From Limonium bicolor (lineage: Eukaryota > Streptophyta > Magnoliopsida > Caryophyllales > Plumbaginaceae), in NCBI GenBank assembly GCA_023374045.1, contig CM041776.1, positions 140,123,296 through 140,187,295 on the forward strand: a DNA stretch of 64,000 nucleotides, written 5' to 3'. The position numbers were made by a program, and so were the translations under genes. Below are positions 14,401 through 25,724 of this stretch, piece by piece (position 1 is the first letter of the stretch; every line of letters starts with the position of its first letter). Below the pieces are notes generated by a model. It made no database searches. It saw only the letters and a program-made list of their open reading frames with translations, and was not told the origin of the DNA.

Positions 14401-16128
14401 ACCAAATTTACACTACATCACAATAATGCATAATTAAACTTGCTTGGCACTTAGGCCCTTAAATAACATGGCTCTTAGGCCCTTAAATTGCATAATCCTT
14501 AAACACTGAATTTCCACAATACATAAGCCTTTGACCTGCAATTACACACACCAAGACATATGTTCCTTTACTAGTCTCCTTGAGAACACCTTACTAAGTC
14601 ATTCACCATTTGCTCTTTAGGTAGTTTTAACAAGCATTATAAGCTCATTTCTCCTAAGGCAAAACCACATTGAGATAGCATATTTACCTTCTCCACTCAA
14701 ACTTCTTTCTTGTTTCCTCTTAAAACCGGTAAGGCATTTCACTCCTTGCCAACTACTTAACAATATACAAACATCATAATGAGTTTTCAAGCTTTAAGCC
14801 CCATCTCATTGTAAACCCTAATTACATATATTGTTTTAACACATCAAGGTAATTGTTTTACCTTTGAATGGAAAGAGAGCTTGAATGAGTACCAAGAGAG
14901 GACTCCTCCTAGCCCTTGGAAGATTTAAATGAAGCTAAAACAAGACAAGAGAAGACACCATTACAAGGTGCATTTTCGGTCTACACCAAAAATGAAGGAA
15001 ATGGAATTTTCTTTGGTTTTTCCTTACCTTGAAGCAAAGGTGATCAACAAGGCATAAAAATATTAGCTCAAGCTCCTTCCATGGAAGTTCTCCTTGGCAC
15101 CGAAATGGTGGTTTGATGATTTGAAAAGACAATGTGTAGAGCTTGCTCCAACTAAGAGAACGGTAGTCTCGGAATTAAATTCGGAGCATGGAGTCATAAG
15201 TTACAAGTGAAGAAGGATGGAGAATGATATGGTTCTGTTGGAAACCGATGGATAGAGGAGGAAGAAGATGGCCACTGTGGGAAATGAAGAAAGGATGAGA
15301 GAATGAAGATAACCTTTGCTTTTTGAAGATATTTGTTCTTTTAAAGCAAATAGTACATTAATTAGTCATTCTTTCTTTTCTTAGTAAATTAACAAGGGTG
15401 GTGAGCACCACACCTTAAAAACCGGCCCCCAATAGTACCTAGGGGTATTTTAGACTTTATTAATCAATTGTCACACTTATAGTAACATATGTTACAAACT
15501 AGCTTATAAAAATCACTATTCACAAAAACAAGGCACATAGAAGTGAAATTTTTGATTTCCCATTGATATAGACTTCCAAATGTGATACTATATAGTACAC
15601 ATGTTAATTAAAGAGTAATGATGGACATTTAGCCATTCAAAACTCATTTACAAGACAATTTTTCAAAAACGTGCTTTAAGACTCCTTAAAGCACATTTTG
15701 CGTTTTAACTTGTTTTCAAGCTTGGTTTTCTTTAGTAATTGATTTAATATGTTCATTAACATATAAATAAGGCATAGGTATGACCATTAGGTCTTATACA
15801 CATTTATCCCAAGCTTAGAGCACATTTTAGCCCATATTGACCTTAAGGTATTTATTTGTGTTTTGTTTGGTTTCATTGTCTACCAAGTTTCCTAAGGACT
15901 TAATTAGCCTTATAAAGTCATAATTAAACATTATCAAGTCTTGGTAGGCTCTTTGGGTCCTAGCCAAGTTCACTCCAAGCTTAGAGCATGTTTTGCTCAA
16001 ACCGTGTCTTAGTGTTTTATTGTGTTTTACCATGGTTTAAATGGTTCATTTTATTTCTAAGGCACTTTTTAGCCTTTAAATACCATAGTTTAACATTTAC
16101 ACAACATACCAAGGTTTGGGGTATTTCA
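11499..16128 (-). repeat. 5' LTR of element C
   Basis: Second copy of the 4.63-kb LTR, next to the primer-binding site. The terminal bases are TGTAACACCCC and GGGGTATTTCA (plus strand). Matching stretches include the palindrome array (13447-13710) and the boxes near the LTR end (11499-11640). Element transcription should start within it and run leftward. Confidence 0.93.
13447..13710. repeat. GTCCGG/CCGGAC palindrome array in 5' LTR of C
   Basis: The same array as at 4135-4400, with one extra TATGTCCGGTCC-like copy at about 13626-13638. The two LTRs of one young element therefore already differ in copy number here, so the array gains or loses units faster than its surroundings change. Confidence 0.85.
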
Positions 16129-16133
16129 GTAAT
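16129..16133. repeat. Right target-site duplication of element C (GTAAT)
   Basis: Directly follows the GGGGTATTTCA terminus and pairs with GTAAC at 2178-2182. Confidence 0.7.
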
Positions 16134-17391
16134 AAGGATTTATATAATTCAAGGTATTGCTTACATATAAATTATACCACAACGAACTTAAAAAAATAAA
16201 ACGAACCTTAGAAAAATAAATACTAAGGTGAGACGTATAGTGCATGACAAAGAATCATCATGCAATAAGGAAACAAACTATACAACATACAAGGGTATGT
16301 TAAGTCACATGCGATAACAAGTTCAACAATAAGTATATAATACAAGACATGACTACGCATGTAACATAACACTTTTTCAATCTCGAGTTAACCGAAGACC
16401 CGACAAACATTGACAGTTTATAAGGGGTTAACCGGAGTTGTTAGTGACGGTACGGGTACCGTAGAGTATGTGTTATACGGGATGCTAATCAGTAGCGTTA
16501 TGTATTGTTTAGACTGTTAGAGACACACGGAGCATAGGAACTTGCTGGTTCATACTCCACCGTAATACTCATCAGGGTGAACGGTATGTTATTATGTGGC
16601 TTGATTGTCTCTGAGGATTTCCTCAGTTCAGACTGTGTGAAATCTGTGTTAAGATTGAATGTCTGCTTATGTGAATTATTATGCTTGAGTTGCGTATTAA
16701 TGCTGCTTTGTTATCATTACTATTGTGCGATAAACAGTACCGTTCGTATATATGAACATATTATAAACGACTAGCGGCAATGATGCTATCTTATATGTGT
16801 AATATAGGGAACGTAAGTAAAACGTTGTAGCATTAGGATAATAAGATATATAAATATCTGAGACTTATATATACGGAGCATTGGCCTCTTTAACGCCGCT
16901 CTCGTATCGAGCACTGGATCCCGAGTCGACATATATACTCAGGGTTGGACTACAACCTTAGTCTGTTGTGTTAGGAAAAAAAATAGTAAAGCGATGCGAT
17001 GGTATAGATAAGTTTATCAAGAGGATGTGACTCTTGCTGTGAACTGTGATCCATTAACGATACTAGGATACCGTGTGGTAACCGTAAGTATCTGGATAAA
17101 TTCCAACGAACTACAGATTGTTTGTAGGACAGAGACTCTACCGCTGGAGTGGCTATTGCCGTGGGTGACCCGCCATAAGAGATGGGTAACTTAGAGACAC
17201 GTTGTTCTAACGAGACATTGTCATTAGGCATTACTGAACTTACAATGACTATATTAACTCGCACATTAGGCGAACATTATTTGGGCTTGTATGCCAAAGA
17301 CGGGAAATTATACCGCTTATAATTCTCGTTATTTCACCTTATTGCTCAGTGGTTATGCTTTTAAGTATGTGTGGTATGTTGATGGTTTTGT

Positions 17392-17560
17392 TTGAACGAG
17401 TCATTGTGCTCATATTGTGGTTGTGTACTGGTTGAGTCGAGTCGCTGTACTCATAGTAGATTATGGTGGATTGTTTGGTCGAGTGAGTTGCCATACTCAA
17501 TTATGAACTATCAAGTGTTTGTTGGAATGGAGTCCCTGTACTCATGTAAGCGTTGTAACG
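17392..17560 (+). repeat. Imperfect repeats with GAGT...ACTC hairpins in LTR B
   Basis: Degenerate units of about 55-65 bp, each holding a GAGT arm and an ACTC arm 6-10 bases apart (for example around CGCTGT near 17434 and CCCTGT near 17530). The first copy is imperfect. The rest of each unit is poorly conserved. A frame of 74 codons runs through them but has no known motif. Confidence 0.45.
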
Positions 17561-18125
17561 CTTTCAGTGGTTATTACGATGCGATGTGTGAAGCCGGGGG
17601 TTTGTTTGTTATTTGAGTTTACTGCAATATACATTGTTGTTTTACAGTTTTAGCATTAAACTATTTGTATGGAAAGGAATTGCATGCCCTCGACCAAATA
17701 ACTGAGTGGTCCGAGGGTACGTGACAGTCAGGTAATAACATACTCAGCAGGGGCTGATTCCATACCACAAACAACCATTTTTGCAGGTATGCAGCTTCCG
17801 GTGTCGGCAAAGAGAGTGACGCGCTGGGTAGTTTGATTACAGTTATTTGAACATGCATTGTTGCATTTTGATACGAACCTAGAAACGTGTATAGGTTTTT
17901 GATACTTAGAAAGCTCAGTGTGAATGTATTTTATCTTGGTTTGGGAAGTTTAGATCTATCTCTTGTTGTCACTGTGGGAAAATGTTTCGTATTTAAGATT
18001 ACATCAGTAGGCACGTTATTACCCATATGGGCGAGTAAGAACGGTGACACCAGTAGTACAATTGTAGAGATTACCGCTGCGATTACATTGTTAATTAAGT
18101 TGATTAGGAGCCGAATAGGGTAGAG

Positions 18126-18316
18126 GTGTTACACTGGGACTTGGTTCTTGGACAAAGTCCCGGACCACACCTAAATAATGGCCGAGAGTTGATGTCTGCA
18201 CCTGGTCCGGGACTATACTCCAGGACGAGGTCCCGGACCATAGTAAAAATCCACCCGAGAGTTGCGTTTTCAATTGGTCCGGGACTTAAGATAGGGACCA
18301 AGTCCCGGACCACCCC
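18126..18316. repeat. GGTCCGGGAC palindrome array in LTR B
   Basis: Six copies of GGTCCGGGAC-like words in alternating orientation. GGTCCGGGAC (18204-18213) pairs with GTCCCGGACC (18230-18239). The 12-bp arms GGTCCGGGACTT (18276-18287) and AAGTCCCGGACC (18300-18311) are perfect. It has the same logic as the array in C but a different core, with an added G, so it is not a simple copy. Confidence 0.85.
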
Positions 18317-18639
18317 CAGAATCCTACACAGAGTATTTTAAAGGGCTTAAATGATGGGGGTTTGAATGTTAATGATGTTATATGATGTTAAGGCCTTGTT
18401 TGGTGACATGTTAAGGCCCCAGGAAATGGAAGAAAGTGTTAGAAGTGAGTGTGAAGTAAGAACTCAAATTAACAAAAGTAAAACTGAGACAACGGGGTAA
18501 CGGGGTAAGTACGAGAGTAGCATTTAATTATGTACCGCATGAGCTTGGTATTGGTAATAATGTTTGGGACATTATCTGAGAATAGTGTGTGAACCGAGCA
18601 TGATGAGATGACACGGTAAAAGTGAAAACCCCGGTGAAA

Positions 18640-19682
18640 GGTATGATTTTCTCATACCCCACGTACTAACCGAGTTACGTTGATTTGTGTGTTTGTGTGC
18701 CGGCTTAATCAAGACTAAAGCATGAAAATAATCCCTTGTTTGATTATGTATGCCTTGTTGTATGTTGGATGAGCTAACATACTTGTATGCTGGTATGGTC
18801 TAACGTAGTTAAAGATCATCTCATAGTGAGTAGCAATTGACTAGAAACTCGTAGATCGGGTAGTTTCATAAATAATGAAACGTGCAAACACCTAGCTATC
18901 GATTTAAGTATAACGATAACGCAAACATATGAACTCCCTAGAATGTGAGGAGACGTACGGGTTGGGTAGTTACCCGATAACGGTTAGTAAACCATAATGA
19001 CGCAATCCACGAAATGAATGAGAGTGGAAATATAAGTGAACCTCCTTCAAGAGGAATAAAGATAGTTTGGAGATGTGAACTAGTAAAGAGGGTAAAAGAG
19101 ACCTAAGGGATTAGTAGCTCCCTTGAGACAGGGTCGACCTCCGATATGGGGATTTTACCCGGTATAAGAAAATAACCGAAAGTATGAGTAAATGAAATGT
19201 ATGGGTAACTCTTAAAACCTAAGATTAATCGAACTTGAGTAATGTTCCCAAAGTCATTAGAAACATCGAGAGTGATGCTTCTAGACTAATATACATAATA
19301 TTATTATAACTCCGAGAGAGGAGTGTATGGGAATGTGAGTAGTCCGAGAGTAGTCGGACCTATGTAAAAAGAGATAGGAACTAAGAGAGAGTTCCGGGAG
19401 CTATTTGAACCTTCCCACCATGCTAGACCCAGCGTAGGGTCGAAACCCGGGAAGTAAGACTATGCTCGAGAGCCATAAGTTTTGGCTTAAGTATGTATTA
19501 AGGGTAACATGCGTGACGTAGGAGACCTGTAGTGTCTCGAGAATCTACAAGAGCTTGAGTATAAATAACCCAAGAGTGTGGGTGAGATAATGACTACAAG
19601 TAACCTGAGAGAATGGGAGAGTATAGAATGAGTAGCCCAAGAGAATGGGTGTGTATAGAATATGTAATCCCAGAGTGTGGGT
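18640..19682 (+). repeat. Chain of short stem-loops in LTR B
   Basis: Back-to-back small inverted repeats. Arms and positions: GGTATGA/TCATACC (18640-18658), GTTTCAT/ATGAAAC (18863-18881), CGGGT/ACCCG (18958-18976), CATC/GATG (19264-19277), ACTCC/GGAGT (19309-19324), GTCCGA/TCGGAC (19342-19359), CCTAT/ATAGG (19359-19378), GGAACT/AGTTCC (19377-19395), GACCC/GGGTC (19426-19441), AGCCA/TGGCT (19471-19487), CTTAA/TTAAG (19486-19502), GAGAC/GTCTC (19522-19538), ACCCA/TGGGT (19568-19583), CCCA/TGGG (19636-19649 and 19669-19681). Loops are mostly 5-10 nt and often contain GAGAG or GAGTG. The densest part is 19309-19583. Confidence 0.7.
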
Positions 19683-20326
19683 GAGTTATTGTATGAGTAA
19701 CCAAGGCATAGTGAGGTATAACCCTCTAGGCCTAAGAGTAAAATGATCCAACTAACACCCTTGTTATGTTAGTTAGGGATTGTATCCCATGATTGATTGT
19801 CGAATCCTTGTGTAGTGTACATATATAATGTATTACTATTTGCATGTCGGTTGTATTAAAATGAACCCCATGCTATCGACAAAAGTAGTCGGCGTACCCC
19901 AGTTAGCGCTCGGGGTATGCGAATTTCATATGCAGTGTTAAGCTGAGCCCCTAGTGGCACCGTTTTTATTTTTCAGGTACACCAAAGACGTTACCGTTCG
20001 AGAGTAGGACAGGGTCAGTGGATAGCATGGGTAGTCTGACTTGATTACTTATGTATTGAATGAGGTGTAAAACCAAATATGTTATCGGCATCCGTATACT
20101 GTAGACTCGGTATAGTAAAGTAATGAGTTGAGTTTGTATTTGTGTTGAGTACTCGGTTGTTCCAGTTCATTGGACCGTTACGGTATGTAAGAAAGGCCTG
20201 GTTAGCCAGATGGGTGGCTAACGGCGTTGTTTCACCCCTTGTTATAATTAGAGTTCCGCTGTGTGAGTAAGAGTAATTAGTAACGGTTTAAGAGGTAACG
20301 ACGAGATTAACGGTTGGGGTGTAACA

Positions 20327-20595
20327 AAAATTGTATCAGAGCGAAGTATCGCTCTGATGACTGGAAATACCGAGCTTAGGAAAATACCGAGTTTGAAATT
20401 AGAGACTTAGGGCTAAGGGTTGAGTGGTAGCGAGAGAGATGCGCTAGTTAGGAACTTCCAGTAAGAACTGGATACCTACAATATCGAACCCGCCCTCCAC
20501 AACCCCCGTATTAAAATCTCAGGAAAGAACGCCAGAGAGACGGGGAAACCCGATCTGGCAGTTATTTTAAATATGAACCGGAACCTGTCATCGAG
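20327..20595 (+). mobile_element. Primer site and leader of element B, truncated
   Basis: TGTATCAGAGC at 20332-20342 is a one-base variant of the tRNA-iMet primer site. The following 250 bases match, in reverse complement, the leader of C (about 11200-11480), including CGAAGTATCGCTCTGATGAC and CGCCAGAGAGA words. Homology stops near 20595, where other sequence begins, so gag and pol of B are missing here. Confidence 0.8.
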
Positions 20596-21073
20596 TGATT
20601 TGTTTGGAATTTATAAACTTTTCGCTAGAGAATCCTGAGAGTGGGTGTGAGACGGGGATTTATGCACTTAATCTCATGAGAGTGTTGTAAGACAGAAGAG
20701 AAATTACTTTGAATGCACTGAGAGATTAGAGAGAGTGAGGGCAATAGTATGACAAGAGCAAAACTTTTGTCGCCCATTTATAGTTATCGAGTAACGGTCA
20801 GCGACCGTTCCTTGTCCACTCGCTGACATATCCCAACGGTACTATTCATAATGGGCAGCGGTCATGATAGGTTGTCAACGATCGTTGGCATTTTTCCCGT
20901 TTCTATCCATTGGACCTTCTCTAAACTAACCTCACTTGTTGTGGAAAATGACATATCTGTTTCATGTAGTCGTTTGACATAACTTCTATGCATTAAACTA
21001 TTCTTTGACTACTGAACGACAATATTATAGGTGTTGCTCACATGTCGATGACCGATCATGCGAAAAAAAAAGA
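20596..21073 (-). other. Possible 3' LTR/UTR of copia element D
   Basis: No gene is seen. It lies between the end of B (20595) and the copia pol stop. A TG at 20596 and a CA at 21057-21058 could bound a 463-bp LTR, and TATAAATGG on the minus strand (about 20770) could be its TATA box. However, I found no matching copy upstream of the copia primer site and no clear polypurine tract. It contains inverted repeats such as GGTCAGCGACC and CAACGATCGTTG. Confidence 0.3.
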
Positions 21074-22564
21074 TTAATTTTTATTCATGAATATCATTCC
21101 AAAATCATGAATAATCTTGGTGAATCTTTCTCTACTTAACGGCTTAGTAAAAATGTCAGCTAGTTGGTCTTCAGTAGAAATATACTTTAAACCAACAAAT
21201 TCCTTTTCACAACAATCTCTAAGGAAGTGATGTCTAATGTCAATATGCTTGGTACGAGAATGATGCATAGGATTTTTGGAAATAGAGATGGCACTTGTAT
21301 TATCACACATAATTGGTAATGTACCTGTTTTGACGCCATAATCACCAATTTGTTGTTTAAGCCACAAGAGTTGAGCACAACAGCTTGCTGCAGCTATGTA
21401 TTCAGATTCTACCGTTGAGATTGCAACGCTTTGTTGTTTCTTTGATCCCCATGCGATCAAACATGACATACTTTACCCAACAAAGTATGTTGTTCTTGAC
21501 GTGCTCTTTCTATCAGTGATAGATCCTCCATAATCTGCATCTGAAAATCCTACAATGTCACAGTTAGTGAATTTAGGATAAAAGAGACCAAGATTCATAG
21601 ATCCTTTTAAGTAACGTGGGATTCTTTTCACAGCAGTGAGGTGACTTTCTCTAGGATCTGCTTGAAACCTGGCACATAAGCAAACGTTATACATAATATC
21701 AGGTCTACTAGCAGTTAAATATAGTAGACAACCAATCATTTCCCTGTATGATCACTGGTCGACCGGTCGGTTTCCAGTCATGATGCCCATTTTTGTGCCA
21801 ACAACCATTGGTGTGTCAAACGTTTTACACTCCTCTATTCCAAACCTCTTTAGCAAATCCATTACGTACTTCTCTTGGGATATGATAGTCCCTTCGACAT
21901 TTTGCTTGACTTGAAGTCCTAGAAAAAACTTCAATTCTCCTAGATCACTCATCTCAAATTCCTTTTTCATCAAAGCTTCAAACTTCTTGCAATATTTCTC
22001 ATCAGAGGCTCCAAAGATTATATCATCAACACATACTTGCACAATTAAGAAATCCCTTTTGTTGCAGTAAACAAACAAGGTATAATCCACCTTTCCTCTC
22101 TTGAATTGGTTTTCTAAAAGATAGGAAGACAGACGATCATACCATGATCTTAGAGCTTGTTTGAGCCCATAAAGAGCTTTGTCAAGCTTGAGTACCATGT
22201 CCTGTCCTTCTTGTGTCTCAAAGCCTGGAGGTTGTTCAACATACACTTCCTCTTTGACGTACCCATTGAGGAAGGCACTTTTGATGTCAAGTTGGAAGAG
22301 TTTGATTCCTTTGTGTGCAGCAAATGCAATTAGTAATCTGATGGACTCCATCATTGCTACAGTAGAAAAGGTTTCTTGGAAGTATATCCCTTCTTGTTGA
22401 GGATATCCTTGAGCTACCAGACGAGCTTTGTTCCTAACGACTTCTCCCATCTCATTCAACTTGTTTCTAAAGACACATTTTGTGCCAAGTACGCCTTGAT
22501 GTGAAGGACGAGGCACAAGATGCCATACTTTGCATCTTTCAAACTGATTTAATTCTTCTTGCAT
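21074..22564 (-). pseudogene. Copia reverse transcriptase and RNase H (pol 3' part)
   Basis: Would copy element RNA into DNA and remove the RNA strand. One frame runs from 22564 to 21074 but is cut by stops near 21753 and 21473. The first 270 codons contain the copia RT phrases KARLVAQGYPQ, FQLDIKSAFLNG and VDDIIFGA, the catalytic VDD pair being intact. The middle part reads YLTASRPDIMY and DADYGG (RNase H start). The last 131 codons carry VESEYIAAA, KHIDIRHHFLRD and EDQLADIFTKPL. All three lie in the same frame, so the damage here is nonsense change rather than frameshift. No start codon is needed because pol is normally part of a longer polyprotein. Confidence 0.92.
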
Positions 22565-23620
22565 TGCATTAATCCAGTCTGAGTCTCAAAGAGCTTCCTT
22601 GATGTTCTTGGGCTCGATAGGTGAGACTGTTGTTAAGAAGGCAAGAAGATCTCGAGTTTGTGCTCTTGTTTGAATTCCCTTGGAGATGTCTGATATGATG
22701 TTTTCCAATGGATGACCTTTGTACAAAGTACGAGATTGATGAATGGTTGATGGTGATAGAGGATCTTTGACATCATTATTTCCTTCGTCGACCTATTGTT
22801 GACCTGTCACTGACCTGTCGGGCAAGTTTTCTTCAGTCGGTGATTCATCTTTAGGATTATCTGTGTGTTCCTGATCAGCTAGATCAAATCAAAGTTCTTC
22901 ATCTTCTTTAGATTTCTTGACCTTGTGATCATCAGCCTCATCAAAGACCACATTCACACTTTCTTCCACCTTCAATGTCCTTTTGTTGTATACTTTGTAT
23001 GCCTGGCTCCTTTCAGAGTACCCAAAGAAGATGGCCACATCACTTCCGGCATCAAACTTTCCTAGGGGATTCTTTTCATTATTGTAGACATAACATTTAC
23101 AACCAAAGATCCTGAAGTGACTTATGTTTGGTTTTCTTCCCTTGATTAGCTCATAGGGAGTTTTGTTGAGGATAGGTCATATGAACGTTCAATTTGTGAT
23201 GTAGCATGCAGTCGCCACTGCTTCTGCCCAAAAGTCCTGAGGAAGATTGTTCCCCAATAACATGGCCCTGGCTACCTCTTGTAGTGTTCTGTTCTTACGC
23301 TCAACTACCCCATTCTGTTGGGGTGTTCTTGGTGCCGAATATGTGTGATTGATTTCATGTTGTTTACTCATATCCCTGAATTGTTGATTCTCAAACTCTG
23401 ACCCATGATCAGACCGAAGAGCCTTGATCTTGTGGTTGAGTTGTACTTGGACTTTTCCTGCAAAGACTTGAAATTTTTCCAATACTTCGTCTTTGGAAGC
23501 CATAAAGAATGTCCTAACAAATCATGAGTAATCATCAACAATTACAAACACATACCAATTTCCTCCAAAACTTTTGATTCTCATAGGTCCACATAAGTCC
23601 ATGTCAAGTAATTCAAGTGG
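22565..23620 (-). pseudogene. Copia integrase, 3' part, plus hinge
   Basis: Would join element DNA to the chromosome. Minus frame 23503-23189 has the integrase core: RSDHGSEFENQQF (second catalytic Asp) and NGVVERKNRTLQ (catalytic Glu), followed by the usual WAEAVATACYITN. Upstream, to 23620, the minus strand reads LELLDMDLCGP (first Asp region) interrupted by stops. Downstream, to 22565, are weak matches to the integrase C-terminal part and the acidic hinge, with several stops. The frame equals that of the reverse transcriptase. The 5' part of the domain lies beyond LARD1, at 32768. Confidence 0.88.
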
Positions 23621-23625
23621 CTTGG
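23621..23625. repeat. Left target-site duplication of LARD1 (CTTGG)
   Basis: CTTGG lies directly left of the LTR and is repeated exactly at 32763-32767, right of the other LTR, within copia integrase sequence. Confidence 0.92.
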
Positions 23626-25622
23626 TTTGAGCCCCGATTTTTAAACCCTATCCTATGTTGATAAGATTGATTAGGATCTAGTCGGGTTTTAGGTCCACTT
23701 ATAACCTAAGATTAATAACAATGTCATATAACAATAATTATTAAAACCTAAGCTAGCTCACTGGATCCGATTATGAGTCGCCACCTAATTTTAACCTAGA
23801 TCAAATTAGGAAATGAGAGTTCAGGGTTTGGGGGCTTGATATTCAACTTAATTAGGGTTCAATTACTTTCATTACCCCTAGAAGTCATTTTTCCTCTACT
23901 TAGTTTAATTACGGCTTATTACGAGTCATTTTAACCTAAGTGTGTGCTTCCGATTTTTTTATTTTTTAACATTTTTTGACAGAAAATAAAAGTGGAAAGT
24001 GAAATTACTTAAACTAGGGTTTCGGAGGCAGAATTAGGTCGAATTTTGATTTCGTCCGTGGCCAGACCTAATGTCCAAACCCACGGACCCCAGTTAACCT
24101 AATTACACAGAAAAGTCAAGTTTAAACAGAAATGAGATTTTGAAAAGTCCGGGGCAACGGACAAGACGTCCGTGGGCCCGAACATGTTTTATAAAATCCT
24201 AAATTTTGAAAATAAAAATATCCCGCCACCGTCCGGGGGCGTCCGGGACCCCGAACATAGCGTCCGTGGGTGCGGACCGCCCTCGGACGGCGGCGTTTGG
24301 GTGGCTCTCGGTGGTGTTTTAAGCTCAAAATTTATGTAAGTATAGCCTAAAGGATGTAAAATATGTTAGTAAGAAAAAGTTTTCAATTAGAAGTCAAAAT
24401 TAATATGAAACTTAGCTACCAAGTTAGAAGGCAGAAACACAAACAAACCTTAATTCAGAAGCAAGGAAAAGTCAATTCGATTAGAAATTTTGACCAGAAG
24501 TGTATTGAGATCAGAAGAGTTAGAAAATTTGGTTTCTAACATGTTTTGGTTTCGGAAAGCTGTTGTTCCTTCACGTCGGGAATCTTCGAAAGCTTCGTTG
24601 GTGGCCAATCCGGTTCAACTTCGACCTGATCTTCTGGACTCTTCTTCCTTGTGTTGCTAAGGACGTTTTGCTTCTGTATTTTTGGTGGTTTGGTGTTTGG
24701 AAGTCTGATGGGGAAAGAGATATTGTGTTTTTTGGTGATTTCGGTATATATTCGAGGATCGGGGTTGCAAAATCATGGGAAGTAGGTTGACGGGTGAGTT
24801 CTCTGACTTTGGGGATGTTCTCCTCTGCCTTAGGTTGTTTTTGGAAGGTCCTTTTATAGAAAGAGCAAGGCCATGTTGATAGAACAAAATTTTTATCTAA
24901 AATCCTAATTTTGTGCTATAAGAGAATATGATTTTTTAAAACATGCTACAGGTCGATAAAAATTCTGAAATTTTAACCAAAGATAAAAGACGATTGTTAG
25001 GAATTTTAAGAGTTAAAATCAGGTTATTTCGATAAATAACCGACTAGATAAAAATCTTACAATCTGGAATCTCCCATAATTCATAACTTATTATTGGAAA
25101 ATTGAAATAACGAAATTACAACGGCCTCAGTCCTTAAAAATCATCCTCTATCTTGTATTAAAATATCACGACATTTTGATTTGAATTCGGTATTTTCCAT
25201 AGGAGAGAGAAAATTGCAAAAATGATTGAATTTCTCTTTTAAATTTTGGGCTAAGGTTCCAAATAAAATAATTTCAGGTTTGTGATTGTATGTAGTCATT
25301 ATAACCATGTGACAATTTTATTTTAATTTTGGAAACCTTCTATTTTGAGGCTATTTCATGTGTTAATTATTAAAGAAATTAGCTTATAATATGAATTAAA
25401 AGCTGAATTTCCAAAATAAATATTATCAGAAAATCACGAAATACCTTTCATAATGACTATGATTTTGGAAGTGTTTGGAGATAGTGAACAAGTCATATGA
25501 AAATAGAAAATCTTGAGAATGTCCTTGGAAAATCCCTAATTGGTGTATTTTGACCATTTTGCCCTTTATAACACGTATGCCTTAGAGACTATTCCAAGGG
25601 GGTTAAAATTTTGGGTATAACA
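23626..25622 (-). repeat. 3' LTR of LARD1
   Basis: Plus strand starts TTTGAGCC, where its partner has TGTGAGCC, and ends GGGTATAACA. The terminal TG has decayed. It carries CTATAAAAGG on the minus strand (24850-24859) and the palindrome array at 24050-24300. Confidence 0.92.
24050..24300. repeat. GTCCGTGG/CCACGGAC array in 3' LTR of LARD1
   Basis: GC-rich cluster of TCCGTGG, CCACGGAC and GTCCGGG words in both orientations within an AT-rich LTR. The copy in the other LTR (31190-31480) is better preserved. Confidence 0.75.
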
Positions 25623-25640
25623 GATTGCCCCTCGTCAACT
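25623..25640 (-). promoter_or_regulatory. Polypurine tract of LARD1
   Basis: The minus strand reads GACGAGGGGCAATC up against the 3' LTR. LARD2 has the same position with GACGGGGGGCAATC. Confidence 0.75.
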
Positions 25641-25724
25641 AGGCTTTGTAATGATGATGAAAAGTCTAGATGATGCCTGAGTGATACCCCAAAATTTTGG
25701 ATCTTAAAAGACCGTATATGTAGA

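Larger units (their letters stand above)
2183..16128 (-). mobile_element. Complete nested LTR element C (giant LTRs, non-autonomous)
   Basis: A 13.9-kb element with two direct LTRs of 4630 bp each (2183-6812, 11499-16128), a 4.69-kb internal region, a tRNA-iMet-type primer site and a polypurine tract. The positions of these two place it on the minus strand. In its own orientation the LTR reads TGAAATACCCC to GGGGTGTTACA. The LTRs look about 99% identical by eye, so the insertion is recent. Yet no minus-strand frame of pol length is open inside. LTR termini and primer type suggest a Ty3/gypsy chromovirus of the Tekay/Del kind, but no domain is preserved well enough to prove it. It lies inside older LTR B. 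Confidence 0.93.
16129..20326 (+). repeat. Giant LTR B (older, plus strand), right 4.2 kb
   Basis: Ends GGGGTGTAACA and is followed after five bases by a tRNA-iMet-type primer site, so it is the 5' LTR of a plus-strand element. It shares landmarks with C and K: a GGTATGATTTTC box (18640), a CCGGCTTRWT box (about 18700), GTTCGAGAGTAGGACRGGG (about 19998), GTGGCTAACGGCG (20214) and TTCCGCTG (20253). Between landmarks the sequence has diverged strongly. No gene is seen. The left end was displaced by insertion of C and may be near 1668. Confidence 0.75.

Noticed and set aside
21753..21780. GTCGACCGGTCGG word in copia pol, as another palindrome array
   Set aside because: A single short palindrome in coding sequence; other copia GACCAGTC words (about 33556) are too few and irregular to count as an array.
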